Assembly (NCBI GenBank): GCA_030620095.1
Contig: JAUTXW010004707.1
Coordinates: 744,001-808,000, forward strand
Direction: 5' to 3'
Source: Kuschelorhynchus macadamiae
Lineage: Eukaryota; Arthropoda; Insecta; Coleoptera; Curculionidae
DNA length: 64,000 nt
Shown here: piece by piece, positions 35,570-47,424 of the stretch
Layout of the letters: the number at the start of each line of letters is the position of its first letter
How positions within the stretch are numbered: position 1 is the stretch's first letter
Translations under genes and position numbers: made by a program
The notes under the pieces: generated by a model
The model's database searches: none
The model's input: the letters and a program-made list of their open reading frames with translations, nothing else
Told to the model about the DNA's origin: nothing

Positions 35570-37560
35570 CTTCGATTAGTAGTGTAGTTGAAGAAACTGG
35601 AATTTCTTGCGGTTCTATTCATAAAGTTTTAAAAACATATAACTACAAGGCATATAACAAACATATAACTAGAAGGCTTGACATTTCTCTGGAATTTCTT
35701 ATCCATTATAATAAAAATAATGCGTTCTTAGCAGATATATTATAGACAGATGAAAGTACAGTTAAAACTAGAAGAGGATCAATCAAAATTCACGTTTTTG
35801 GTCTACAAATATTCCCCGTCAAATAAGAGAAATTAATCAATAAGGTTACCAGTCAGTTAACGTTTGGTATGGAATTAATAAAAGATATATTTTAGGACCT
35901 ATTTTCATTAATATAAAATTAACACGTGATCGGTATTTACATCTTGCCCACAACGAGATAGTTGACTATATTGACAATCTTTCAATTGATGTAATGAGAC
36001 GCATAATGGCAGCAAGATAGAATCCTTCAACATAATGTTGTGCAAGACTGTTTAAATTTAGAATATCCTTAAGGATGGATTGGCAATAGAGGGACCATAC
36101 CTCCCAGCTGGCACTAAAGTATCTATAACTGTTTCCACTACTACTATTTAAGAGTTTTAACGTAAAATAGTAATAGTCCTACTATATATCCATACACACT
36201 TTAAGTTACACGTTTTTAAGTATTAAGTATTTATTTGTTACTGCGAATAATACTTTATAGTAATTTTCCATGTAAAGTAATTATATAGTAACTACTGCCA
36301 AGCAACTACGTACGGAATTGACTCTAAGGTCGCCATTTCTTTTCTGTGACATAATAGTAATTATTCAAAGTTACTATTTCTAATCTGTTTACTAAATATC
36401 AGTACCTTGCTGAACCTTGCAGAGACTACTCCATTACGTTCACATGTACTCCTACAACGTATTACTATAAAGTGAAACGAGTCGTTGCAGAGTAGAAAAA
36501 GTTATCGTCTAATGTTACTTTAAACTGTTACCAGTCGTTATTCTTCTGTTGCAACTTTAAAGTAAGAATTACAGTACCTATTTACTACAAGTAAACTATT
36601 ACCTCTTGTACTTGAGGTTCCGGAGATAGGAGGCGCTAGTACGAGATTCGGTCTAGAGTGAATTTATAAGGACAGTGGCAACAATAGGGTAACCAATTTT
36701 TGATTAGTTCAGCCATATTGCTGCAAAAATCGCTTTGTTTACTTTTTGCCTACGTGGGTTTCTTATGAGGTTTGTTTTTTAAGTGTATTATTTTATTAGT
36801 TTTTGTGGTTATTAAAATCAATATTGATTCAAACAATAAGTTCTAAACCATTGGCCTTATGGAGAAATGTGTTTAAGTCTGGTTCACCTGCTTTTTGCTT
36901 GTAATTATAAAGTGTTTGTGATAAACTTGTAAATGACTATGACCGTAAATGTCTTAAGTTTACTCCAAGAAAAGTTATTGAATATTGCACATTATTATAT
37001 TTTGGTTTTATTTTGCTGTAAAAGACAATATTGTTTCATGTGTTAGTGTACGTTTTACTTAAATTAGCACCTCAATTTCAGGTACAAGCTCACAAAGATT
37101 ATCATAAATACACTTTATTTTGTAGCCCTTTTTCATTACATATTACATTACTAAATTCACTTGGCAAACAACTCTCGTTAATCGCTTGCACCAATATTGT
37201 TATTTGTTAAAAATCTATATGAATCTAATGTATTAAAAAGAACCTTACATATTAACTAACAAATTGGGTGAATTATTACTATTCGGCTACTTAAATAGAA
37301 CTATACAATTTCGTACTATCTACGTAATAGTCAAAATCACAGTTACATGTTATTCATGAAATAGTTACCCCAAAATTGTTCCCCATTTTAGTATACGTAG
37401 TCTCTGCTTAAACAGAACGTGGGGACATCAAGTTTCGGTTACTTCAACGAAAATACTTGTGGTAACAATGACGTATTCATGACTCAACGTGCTACTTGGG
37501 CTTGGCCGGCGAATAGACCGGATCTTAGAGTAATAAATTTCTTTTTTTTTGTGCGTATAT
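35570..37560 (+). pseudogene. Split mariner transposase remnant
   Basis: First part: MTSISSVVEETGISCGSIHK (HTH), FLADIL followed by a stop, then TDESTVKTRRGS with the first Asp, GPIFIN-type strand, and RWIGNRG near 36080. After the insert the frame resumes as ATWAWPANRPDLRVINFFFF near 37492, the counterpart of WPPRSPDLTPLDFFLW, with the third catalytic Asp replaced by Asn. Stops are numerous. Confidence 0.6.
36113..37480. other. Unassigned 1.3-kb insert in the mariner remnant
   Basis: AT-rich with many short GTTACTA / TAGTAAC / AATAGTA motifs in both orientations, especially 36140-36600 and 37270-37380. No coding, no clear ends and no target duplication could be fixed. Possibly an unrecognised transposon or MITE cluster. 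Confidence 0.35.
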
Positions 37561-38070
37561 CAAACGATTAGTTCATAAAATTTCGTGTTACAATATCGAA
37601 TATTTAAATATTAGAATTAACCACGCGATTTTGAGCAATCATCGAATATTTTATTAAATTGAATTAATCATACGATTACTATGTTACAAAAGTGTGTAGA
37701 AAATAATTAGGGGCCACGTTAAGCATGATTTATTAAATGGTGTTGTTATTACGTTATACCTATAAATGAGTCGTCTAATTTCAGAAGCGGCTATCTCCTT
37801 CGAAGCAAATGTTGAGTGTGAGGCGAAAAACTATTGCGAAAAAACTAGAGCAGGTATTAGTAATAAAGCTTACCATATTAATTTATTTGATACATAAAAC
37901 ATGTTATATCAAACAACGAATTTTGAGCTTTATAGTGAAAAAAACAATTAAAATAATAGATGTGGCTGGTTTTAAAAACTACTAAGGTGGAGTTGGCCGG
38001 TTCTGAATGATACACATATTTATATACAAGAACAAAATTTATTTGAAAAAATACAACATTAAAACAAAAC

Positions 38071-38395
38071 TTAAATTACATTTTCCCTTTCTTCCATTTC
38101 TTCACATACAAGATTTTCTTCAGAATTCGTCGATTGTGATTGTTCTATATTAGCATAAAATTTTAAATTCTCAATTCTCTCTTTGAACACACATCGACAC
38201 GAGGACTTCCAAAACCCAAATTGTACTTATTATTGCAAATATTTCAGAAAAAATTTTGTTTCACACAATTTTTGTTTTCACACATCTACCGCGACATTTT
38301 TGTTAAGCATTTTCCATTTAGTTCTGACGGTAAATATAATTTGCTTATCGTTTTGGATCGGCAGTAGTGAGGCTCCATACCTTTGAAACTTTCAA
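38071..38395 (-). pseudogene. 3' end of an unassigned insect repeat-borne gene
   Basis: In two frames the minus strand reads FIESFKGMEPHYCRSKTISK, LYLPSELNGK, then after a stop, NNKYNLGFWKSSCRCVFKER, IENLKFYANIEQSQ and EEMEERENVI with a stop at 38071. An AATAAA follows about 30 bases downstream on the same strand. The HYCR box followed by a spaced Cys-x-Cys region resembles an uncharacterised family of transposon-borne proteins in insects. This is from memory of the pattern, so the family is left unnamed. Confidence 0.4.
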
Positions 38396-38826
38396 TAAAC
38401 TTCATAACGGCCTGTCTTTAAACTATAATTAGCACTTCTATGGTCACCTCCTCTTGTTTCCTTGACCTAACCGTCACCATTTTCGAAAGACTGCTTTAAA
38501 ACTCTCTGTACTCAACGTTTTTTAATGTTTAAAATCTTCAAAAAAGAATCCCTACACACTGGAATTTTGGAAATGGCCGCTTTTGAAACTAGACGACTCA
38601 AATAATAATAAAATATAAATAATCATATTTTTTATAATTAAATATTAGTGAACCTAATATATTTTTGGAGTCAGGGGAGTGAAGCCTTTCATTGTAAATA
38701 ATATTATATAGAGTTTTCCGTTTAAAAAAATGCAAGTTGGCTTCATAACTTTTTTCGTCGAGTGTATATTATGATATTCATATCATGATATTCAACATTT
38801 AAGATAATATTCTAAAATGTTCTTAC

Positions 38827-38910
38827 CTAAATCTACATCTGGTTCGACTATAGCATAAAGAGGATTGAAGGGCATAGGAGCAGGTCTGACGAACGTTGCA
38901 CATGGTCCAG
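38827..38910 (-). CDS. Host gene exon 4 of those visible (84 nt)
   Basis: Bounded by CTTGTAG at 38911 and GTAAGA at 38826. Two bases complete the Ala codon from 43108; 27 codons follow; one base remains: phase 1-1. Product: GPCATFVRPAPMPFNPLYAI, VEPDVDL. It is next to, but outside, the right end of the mariner-like element. Confidence 0.75.
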
Positions 38911-39960
38911 CTACAAGTTTTAGAAACATTAAAATTTCAATAAACAAAAAATATTTCGATTGACTTAAGCACAGAAAGTTAATTTAAATTTGTTAACTAA
39001 TTTTCAATAGTTTGTATATCAGCACCTTCTCTAGCATTTGCAAGATGTTTGGTGTATTATGTATAGTCGCCTTCCATTTAATATGTTGATTTGACGATAT
39101 TCTATGAACCAAATAAATTAATTTTTAAAAAGAATTTCAAAAATTGTTTAACAGCTAATTTTTAGTATAAAAGGTTAGGAAATTAGAAGACATCTGTTGC
39201 TTTGCCCTCTAGGCTTTAGTTTCAGTTAAAAGTAGCTGATTTGTTACAGATCGGACTGAATCTATCCCATTCTGAAATTATTTTGTATTGCAAATGTATT
39301 TATGGGCAGGCGTATTCTTCAAATGCTATATATAAAATATATACTATGGTTTTAGTATAAACGCAAGCCACGTCAATTTTTGGGCTGTGGTTTCTTCTTA
39401 TTTTTTATTTCAGGAAGTTCGTGTTAAAGTGATATATTTATGGAAAGTGTGAATATTATACTGATTTCATATAATCTTGTTTAAGTATTTTTAATAACTA
39501 CATATCATATTATTTATTACATGAAAAATATACACTTCAATATTTAGAAACTGCACTATAGACCGGAAAGTTTTCTAAACCGACCATTTTTGCATGCTTT
39601 ATTGTTTCATGTGAGGATAAAATCATATATGAAAACAAAAGATCTACATATATTGAGATTAAAAAAAATGCGATTATTTACTTTCAAAAAGATGTCATTT
39701 AAAGAAAGTGGATGATGCAGTTTATAGATCCTATATTATTTATTTTATCATAATACATGATCAGTAATTACTAAAGGTCTACTATTAAATTTAGGGAGTT
39801 AATTATGTTTTTTGTAATGATCAATAGGAAACTACCAAAAATGTGTACCCTAAGCGAATGTAATGATTCTTAATTTAATAAGTTTTTTTAAGGAATGAAC
39901 AAGGAAAATCTTCCGAAATGGGAGAACAGTGAAATCCCATATCTATCCATGAAAATGTAT
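38911..39960. other. AT-rich intron, no feature recognised
   Basis: No long frame, transposon end or splice-bounded island was found between the exon at 38827-38910 and the Penelope-like element. Confidence 0.4.
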
Positions 39961-39969
39961 CCCATTCAT

Positions 39970-40246
39970 AGAACGGAAGCTTTCACGGCTTTGGTCAATT
40001 AAGAAATCATGGTTTTTGGGATTAGACCGTGTCAAATTGGAATTGCTATCCGACGTTTCGCTTTCGATTGCACGAGAAACGCCCGCCTGAATCTCTTCGA
40101 GCTCATTCAGTGTTCAAATCTCGTAGAGTAAAGAAGCTTCGTGCAATCGAAGGCGAAACGTCGGATAGTAATTCCAATTCGACGCGGTCGAATCCCAAGA
40201 ACCATGATTTCTTAATTGACCAAGGTCATGAAAGCTTCCGTTCTAT
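39970..40246. repeat. Inverted repeat at the 5' end of the Penelope-like element
   Basis: 39970-40078 and 40138-40246 are inverted copies of about 109 bp: CATAGAACGGAAGCTTTCA faces TGAAAGCTTCCGTTCTATG, and ATCCGACGTTTCGC faces GCGAAACGTCGGAT. The 60-bp loop belongs to the 5' region. Penelope-like elements are known for complex terminal repeats with inverted parts. Confidence 0.8.
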
Positions 40247-41652
40247 GTTAGCTGATCTCTATGGGGAGGAAACCAAGGCGATTTCCGGAACAGCAAGAAG
40301 AGGTTACTCTGCCAGTTGGCCTTTTTCCTTAGATGCCGAGATGAGCATATAGTACCTAAATCACTACAGGTGAGACATCACATTACTTCTAGAACTGCTA
40401 AGAATTTTTATAAGCGTGCTAGCAATTCATTAATTTTAGAAAGGATTAAGACAACACGTCGTGATTTAGATACAAATGCCCGGAAACTATTAGAAACTAA
40501 TCTGAAATTAGCTTCTAGACTAGAAAGAACTACTTTTACAACTTTGGACAACATTACCAACGCACAGGTAGAAAAAATTTATCAAGAAGTTACATTTAAG
40601 CAACAAAAGAAGTTTGAAGCCCTCCTGAACAGAAAAAATCCAGTTAAACTTCCGCAGAACACAGTTATCAGCGTGTCATCGAAGCCGTTATCCGAAGCTT
40701 TCCAAGGGTCAAAATTTCGCAATAGCACCGAGTAGCATTCCCGTAGGAGATATAGTATCTTTTGTTAAAGCAGCAATCAGAGGATTACCAGTGGAACAGG
40801 CCGATGAAGTCAGATATGACACATCCAAGATCATTAAAAATTCAAAACCACCGAAGTCGAACCTCTCCGCAGCCGAAAAAACAACAATGAAGATCCCTTA
40901 AATGAAGACGCAAATATTCTGGTACTTCCAGCAGATAAAGGCAACGCCACGGTTGTCATAGACAGAACAGAATGTGGAAGAGATTACTTAACTTTTGGAC
41001 AACAACACCTGTAATGTTATGCAGGCTGATTCCACAAGTAGAACAGATCAATCTGATCAACCCATTCAGTCTACCACCAGCGGAGAAAAAATCATTAAAA
41101 CCAAGCAGCTTCAAGATTCACAGGTTCTACGGTCTTCCAAAGATATACAAGGACAATGTACCACTTGGACCGATCGTCAGTGCAATAGACTCGCCCATAT
41201 ACAAACTAGGTAAATATCTTTCAAATTTTCTTAATCCATTTACTGGAAAAACATATTCTTTTATTAAAAACTCTGCACATTTCGTGGAAAAACTTAAGAC
41301 AATCCAGTTGGATCCCGAAGATATTTTGGTCAGTTTCGATATAAAATCACTATACACAAATGTTCCTGTCAACGACTCAATTTCCATTATATCAGACATA
41401 CTGGTTAATAATAATCTTGATAAGAACTTAATAGACCTAGTGGAAGCATGTCATATCTACTTATTTCATTTTTCAAGGAACTTTTTATGAACAAATTTCA
41501 GAGGCAGCTATGGGATCTCCTCTATCACCTGTGGTAGCGAATATCTTTATAGAAGCCTTTGAGGATATAGCTCTAACATCCGTTCCACTAAAACCAAAAC
41601 ACTGGTTTAGATATGTAGATGATACTTTTTTGTTGTTTGGCCTCATGGACAT
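40079..41652 (+). pseudogene. Penelope-like reverse transcriptase, frameshifted and 3'-truncated
   Basis: In order: N-terminal region (RRDLDTNARKLLETNLKLAS, EKIYQEVTFKQQKKFEALL), linker (ILVLPADKGNATVVIDR), RT motifs FYGLPKIYKDNVPLGPIVSA, ILVSFDIKSLYTNVPVNDS (first Asp), MGSPLSPVVANIFIEAFEDI and HWFRYVDDTFLL (catalytic YVDD). The YGLPKIxK, SLYTNVP and GSPLSPVVANIFxE boxes identify Penelope-like elements. Frames break near 40350, 40735, 40900, 41020 and 41490. The GIY-YIG endonuclease is missing: sequence changes at about 41652 to a LINE 3' end. A sister copy is at 61976-64000. Confidence 0.88.
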
Positions 41653-42600
41653 ATCAACATCCGAATTAAATATAAAAGGCAATATTCAATTGTTTGCGGA
41701 TGACAAAATAATTATTTATTTTGTTGATAATTTAAATGAATTAATTTTTTATATAAAACATAATCAACTATTAATTTGTTCCTGGCTTAAATCTCACAAA
41801 CTTTCATTAAATTTTAGTAAATCTTCTTTTACGCTAATAAGTAAAACAAAGATATATTCTAGTAATAAACAATAACAAAATTAAATATTCAAACACAACA
41901 AAATTTTTAAGATTTATTATAGAAGAAAACTTAAGTTGGAAAAATCATATTCAGGGTATATGAACCGCTATAACTCCATTAATAGGAGTATTATACAAAG
42001 AAAGATATTTCATATCATTAAAATTCTCAAAAAACATATATCATTCTTTAATATATTCTAAATTCCAATATTTAATTTCAATTTGGGGATCTGCTTGTTC
42101 GTCACATTAAATCTTTAAAAAAATTGCAAAATAAAATTCCAAAATATATTTAAAACTACCATACTTGGAATCTTCTATTAAACTATATATACCTAAGTGA
42201 TTTTTTAACTTACAAAATATTTATATTTTAAAAATTTGCATAATACACTCTATTATTAATAATGGAAAAAAATATAATGTTTAAAAAATCTTATACTTTA
42301 CAAAATCACGATTAAAGTCATCAGAGCATTACAGTATGGGAATAAATCAGTTCTGCACGATGGTTTAGAAATTTACAATAACTTACCAGAGGATATAAGA
42401 TATAAAACAAAATTGTCAATATTTAAAGAACAAATAAAAATGCTTTTTTACAAAAATAAAAATGAATAGATTATTTTTAAATATTTATTTTAACCTAGTT
42501 TTATATTATATTTAACTATACATTATTATTATTATTTATTGTTTTATGTTACATTTCATGTAATAATCTTGTAAAGTTACTTTGGAATAAAACAGTTTAA
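41653..42600 (+). pseudogene. 5'-truncated LINE 3' end joined to the Penelope-like RT
   Basis: From about 41653 the frame reads NIKGNIQLFADDKIIIYFVD, LLICSWLKSHKLSLNFSKSS: the FADD box and following LINE RT region of Jockey/CR1 type. Broken coding continues with LITFKI-like, DGLEIYNNLPEDIRYKTKLS and a 3' UTR with AATAAA at 42586-42591. The reading frame at the junction is open, making a chimeric 121-codon frame (41510-41875). Confidence 0.75.
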
Positions 42601-43107
42601 AGTAATATTTATTTATCTTTTAATGAAAACAAAACTGAGAAAGCTCTCTTTATTATTTCTTCATGGTCCATTCTAAAAATAGAATATTTTTATTAAATTA
42701 TTGAAATAACCAAATAAAGTCTAAATTGTTTCAAATGGCCCATGAAAACAATGAAATAAATTCTTTATACAACCCTTAATGACAATCCAGTATTAGTTTA
42801 ATTTAGATTTACTTACATTCGGTTACCTAGGTTAAAAAGTATAAAGCTGGTATGTAGAAATATATGAAATCAATAAAGAAACTTATTTTTTCGTTCTCAA
42901 TTTTCGAAATTTTGAGAAAAAGAAAAGACATTTTTTGTGTTATTTGTGTTAAACTTGACAGGTAAGATAAATCACGTGACTAAATATCCATATCATGCAC
43001 TGTATAAATATTAGCTAACAAAAATAAGTAAATTTTCTACCATTACAAACTTCATGCTAATATATCGACGTATTCGTACATACTTGGACTATTAAAAAAA
43101 TCCTTAC
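42601..43107. other. AT-rich intron, nothing recognised
   Basis: No coding or terminal repeats were identified between the LINE tail and the exon at 43108. Confidence 0.4.
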
Positions 43108-43234
43108 CAGCTTCATCTAATAAGTATGGATGAGGTCTAAATATTTGATCTAAAACCGTAGGACGACGAGGAGGGGTCCTGGAAGGAGAAGGCGGCCTTG
43201 GAGAGGGAACCCTTCCCACTGTTGGCGACGGGGG
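43108..43234 (-). CDS. Host gene exon 3 of those visible (Pro/Ser/Arg-rich)
   Basis: Bounded by ATTTTAG at 43235 and GTAAGG at 43107. It starts in phase 0, encodes 42 codons and leaves one base. Product: PPSPTVGRVPSPRPPSPSRT, PPRRPTVLDQIFRPHPYLLD, EA. Multiple SP/TP sites suggest a phosphorylatable disordered segment (inference). Immediately upstream on the minus strand, the intron carries the complete hAT element. Confidence 0.77.
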
Positions 43235-43355
43235 CTAAAATTAAACAAACAATGTTAAGTAACAAAAATAATAATATTTAACCATACATAAATTAAAAAT
43301 GTAAGGGAGAAACCGAGAGTCTAGGTCTCAACATAGAGAAAAATAGGCTCTGTTG

Positions 43356-45889
43356 CAGGGGCGTGCAGTCCATAGAAGCAAGGGAAGCAGTGCTTCCCCA
43401 AAAAAAAATTGCAAACATCTTCTAATATGTAATTTTTGAAATAGGAAACCATTAATTTAGTTTATATTAAAAATGCTAAAATATTATCTTAATTATCAAG
43501 CCCATAATAAATGCGGCCTTGACTCCGACCCAGCCACAATAGAATATCGAATAGAACCTATGCGGGCCGCTAGCTTCTCTGCAGCCAAGTCCTGTATGCT
43601 TGATTTCCTGTGAATCGAGCCAGAGGTTATTGAACTTTCCACCGGCTGTTTGCAATTTCTGCATTTCAGTCGCGTGCTTTAAGTGGTGGCGGAAGCTATC
43701 GTTGGAGTAGGTTCTTTGTTTGAACGGCTAGCCGTGTGTTGTGTGATACGTATGTCGCGTCGTGCATGGTGCGATATGGAAGACAATAATACGGACGTGG
43801 ATATGCAAATACCATCAATTTCGGCTATCGGTAATAACGTTGAAAATGTTGGAGAATTTAGTAAGAAGAGTGTGTGCTGTGTGTCTTAATAATAAAGGGA
43901 TTTTCAACATTAAACTTCGCTGATAAGCTTCAAATAATTTCCAAAGGAAGGGCAAAACCGCCTAAGAAAAATTTAACCTCAAAAATAAAAAATTGTATTA
44001 GACATTTTTATCCGGAAAAACATTACGAACAATTTAAATGGCTAACAGGGTGTGAAAACAAAAGTAAATTATTTTGTTGGCCATGTTTACTTTTTGAAAA
44101 TGAAAAAGGTTTCTGGAATAAAACTGGTTTTTCCGATTTAAACAATTTCCATAAAGCTGTAAAAAGACACATTATGTCCAAAGCGCATTTGCAGGCCGTT
44201 ATAAAAGAAAAAGTCTTCGGCAAAACCAGAATTGAACACGCCCTTAATAAACAGTTGGAAATTAGTCAGCACAATGAACTAGTCGATAAAAATAGATCGA
44301 TGTTGTTTGTTTTCTCGGACAGCACGAATTGGGATTTAGAGGTCATGACGAAACAAGTGTTTCTTCAAATAGAGAAAATTTTCAAGTTGTATTTAGTTTA
44401 ATGGCTAAATAAGATGACTGCTTAAAAAATCATTTAGAGCAGTCTAGCGTTTTTCGCGGAACGTCTAATCGAATCCAGAACGATTTAATTTCCGCTGTTG
44501 CAACCATTATTCTAAAAAGAATTAAGCAGGAGATTGACGAGGCTCGGTTCATTGCTATTGTTCTGGACGAAACAACTGATATCACTAATTTTAGCCTATC
44601 TTACTATTATCTATAGTAATACGCTACGTTAAAACAGACGGCAGTATTCAAGAGCGATTTTTAGGTTTTAAGAATGTGTCCGAAGAATTAATAGAGAGAA
44701 AAAATTAGTTGCTAATGATGGAGCTGCAGTGATGGCAGTACAATTAGGGGGTCTGCAAGCTAAAGTTCGGGAAACTTTCTCAAGTGCGTGTTTGTCTATT
44801 ATTTTGCTTATAAATTAAATTTAGTTGCTTTTTTTTCCAAGTCAATAAAACTTACACAAGCATTGTCCACAAACGATTGCCCAAAGTAGCTGCAACTAGG
44901 TGGAATTATAATGAAAGACTTGTGTTAACAGTATCTGAAAATCGTGAACCACTCATAGAACTATTTGAGAATATAATAGAATATAATGAAACGTGGGACT
45001 CAGAAGCAATAAATAGTTCGAGGGGGTTTTTAGACTGTTTGAAACGAGATTTTAATTTTAATTATTTGTTGAACATATTTTCAGAAATATTTCCATTCTT
45101 GGACAATGTTTTTAATATATTACACACTAAAACAAATGATTTGCCAAAAAAAAGTGGATGATTTTAAGTCCATGTTAAGCCAAAAAAGAGATGCCTTTGA
45201 CCTATTTTGGGAGAAAATGATGACGTTAAATGTAGAGACACAAGCCAAGCGTCTTCGAACAAACAAGGTGGGAGATGTTCAAACATCATACAGACGCCTC
45301 TTTTATGAAATAATCGATCAAATTCAGCAAGAAATAAACTATAGATTTAACGGTTTAAATGATTTTAAATTCCTCGAGCTCTGCAATTTTGATTTATTTA
45401 AAGGAAAAACTTTTCCAGAAGATGCGTTTAAATCTCTTCTTCATTATGGCCAGTTCTTCGACAGAGTGTTACTGCGATCTGAACTAAAACTGATTTACGA
45501 AACTGATGACATTAGCGCAAAAAATAACGCTAAGGAACTAATGCAATTTTTAAAAGACAAGGAGCTGGAAGATGCCTACATCGAAATGTCGAAATTGTGT
45601 GAATTAGTATTGACAATATCTGCCACAAGTTCATCAGTAGAACGCAATTTTTCAACACTTAAACGTATAAAAAATTTCGTGAGAAATTCAACGGGGCAAG
45701 AGAGACTTTGGCATACATCGCTCTTGTCCATTGAAAATAAACTTCTCCAAAATATGTAGGAGCATCGACGTTTTTATGATGACGCCATTGACGAATTTGT
45801 AAAAAATGATCGAAGAATCGAATTACATTACAAGTAGGTAAGTTTCTAAAAATTGCTTCCCTTTCTTAAAATTTCACCGCACGCCCTTG
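43356..45889 (+). mobile_element. hAT transposon with 8-bp target duplication
   Basis: Ends CAGGGGCGTGCAGTCC and, complemented, CAAGGGCGTGCGGTGA; flanks CTCTGTTG (43348-43355) and CTCTGCTG (45890-45897), a 7/8 match. Length 2534 bp. An internal match (GAAGCAAGGGAAGCA / GAAAGGGAAGC) extends the ends. The transposase gene is on the plus strand and broken. It sits inside a 2.8-kb host intron. Confidence 0.88.
43777..45759 (+). pseudogene. hAT transposase (ZMYM1-like type), broken
   Basis: Start MEDNNTDVDMQIPSISAIGN; a frameshift in a GTGTGTGCTGTGTG tract near 43880; then FADKLQIISKGRAKPPKK and a TTF-type zinc finger: LFCWPCLLFE and FHKAVKRHIMSKAHLQAV (Cys-x2-Cys, His-x5-His). ARFIAIVLDETTDITNF holds the first catalytic Asp (near 44570). 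A region near 44610-44860 is shattered. VAATRWNYNERLV has the RW motif. The C-terminal dimerisation region is ELVLTISATSSSVERNFSTL, ending at a stop at 45757-45759. Several stops and shifts make it inactive. Confidence 0.85.
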
Positions 45890-46051
45890 CTCTGCTGCAA
45901 TGCAGTGAGGTTTGATCCTTAACATAGAAGGATATTAAATTAAAAAGTGCAGGATTGTAACGACTATACAAATTAATTGCATTTCATAAAATATCAAGAC
46001 AAAAATCTTTCTAAATTTTTTAGACCTAATTCCTAACATAACAATATTTAC

Positions 46052-46312
46052 CCTGGTGAATTCTCTATCCATGCGTTCAGACTCCTCAGTTATCTCTTCC
46101 AACGCAGCTCTTCTCTTTAACTCCTTAAAGTCTTTCCGCTTTCGGCGGCTTTTACTAACTTTTTTGCTTTGTTCCTCTTCCAGTACCTGCTGTTCTAAGT
46201 CTTCAAATTCTCGCTGACAAGGTGATAACGTCAGCATTCGATCCGATTCTACTTCCATTTCCTCGATCATCATTCGTCTCCTGCGTTCCTCGAAGTCTGC
46301 CATACCTGGGGC
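46052..46312 (-). CDS. Host gene exon 2 of those visible (Glu/Arg/Lys-rich helix)
   Basis: Bounded by TTCAACAG at 46313 and GTAAAT at 46051; 87 codons in phase 0-0. Product: APGMADFEERRRRMMIEEME, VESDRMLTLSPCQREFEDLE, QQVLEEEQSKKVSKSRRKRK, DFKELKRRAALEEITEESER, MDREFTR. Dense Glu/Arg/Lys with heptad-like Leu/Met suggests a coiled coil, with a basic KSRRKRK patch that could be a nuclear signal (inference). It is the longest exon seen. Confidence 0.8.
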
Positions 46313-46679
46313 CTGTTGAAAGAGGGAATGCTTTACTACAGCACAATTATAATATTTTCCTATGACCACATATAAAACTGAGAAAACATTTAGAAATGGT
46401 CACTTTTTTTAGATATTTAGGAATTTTATTTGATTCAAATTTAAAGCTGACATGAAAACTATTTAAAAAGAATTATAGTCAAAAGCAGTGTTATCGTGCG
46501 GTTCATACGATTTATCAACGACAAACTTTAAGTTTGTTTTTCTTTTGTTACGTGTAATCATATCCTCCGCATAAAATCCGGAAGATGAATTAGATAGACC
46601 TATGATATTTTCATATGAAAAAAGAGGATAAGCATATAAATACCAGCAGTTGCAAAAATCTTTGAGCGATGTCACTTCA

Positions 46680-47424
46680 AAGTAAGATTGACAAAATGAG
46701 TAATAGAAAACAATTTTCGGGTTAAATATTACGAAAATGAAAATTCACCGGCCAATATTCAGTAGACAGTAGCAAAAGCTCTGGGAATCGGTATAAGAAC
46801 TATGCAACATACAAAAGTTTGGACTACCATGATAATATGAACTGTGAACTGTTTCCAAATTTAGATGCTCCATCTTTAATCATTCTGGACAATGCATCTT
46901 ATCATTCAAGAATCTTAAATAAACAACCTACTTCATCCTGGAAGAAAAGCGATATTTATGACTGGCTAATAAAACAAAAACAAAATCCTTTACCCAATAT
47001 GCTGAAACTAGAAGCTCTTTTAATGGCAAAATCTATTAATAAACCAACAATATATGCCGTAGATGAAATATTATGGGAAAATGGACATGAGGTTTTACGA
47101 CTGCCGCCATACCATTGCCAGTTTAACGCAATACAATTAATATGGGCTGGGACAAAACCATATTACGAAAAACACGTGAACGATGGTCTTACATTAGATG
47201 AAGTGCCAATTAATTGGCAAGATTCATTAAATTATATTACGCCGGAGTACTGGAAGAAATCTGTGGAACATACGGAGAAATTAATATGGGATTGGTGGAA
47301 TCGAGAACGAGTTCGAGATGTCGAAATAGCACCAATGATCATTGCGCCATTTGAGGACGACTCAAAAGATGAGGACTTTTTAAGTGATGATATTTTTTGG
47401 TCTATAATATTAAAAAGTTTCTGA
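46680..47424 (+). pseudogene. Sailor-like (DD82E-type) transposase, internally deleted
   Basis: A short N-terminal scrap (SKALGIGIRTMQHTK, near 46780) is joined directly to MDYHDNMNCELFPNLDAPSL, LIILDNASYHSR (second catalytic Asp), YDWLIKQKQNPLPNMLKLEA, LPPYHCQFNAIQLIWAGTK. The last block normally reads N-P-I-E-x-x-W; here Pro is Ala and the catalytic Glu is Gln. Eighty-one residues separate the Asp and Gln, close to the DD82E spacing reported for Sailor elements. The first-Asp region has been deleted. The C-terminal acidic tail and stop are present. Confidence 0.65.

Larger units (their letters stand above)
35229..38764 (+). mobile_element. Old mariner-like element interrupted by unknown inserts
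   Basis: Ends CACTCGGCGAAAAAAGTTA and, complemented, CACTCGACGAAAAAAGTTA, are each next to TA. Inverted ends are only about 20 bp. The transposase is split: the N-terminal and first-Asp half lies at 35.5-36.1 kb and the third-Asp block at about 37.5 kb, with about 1.3 kb of unrelated DNA between. A second unrelated gene scrap lies at 38071-38395 on the other strand. Confidence 0.65.
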
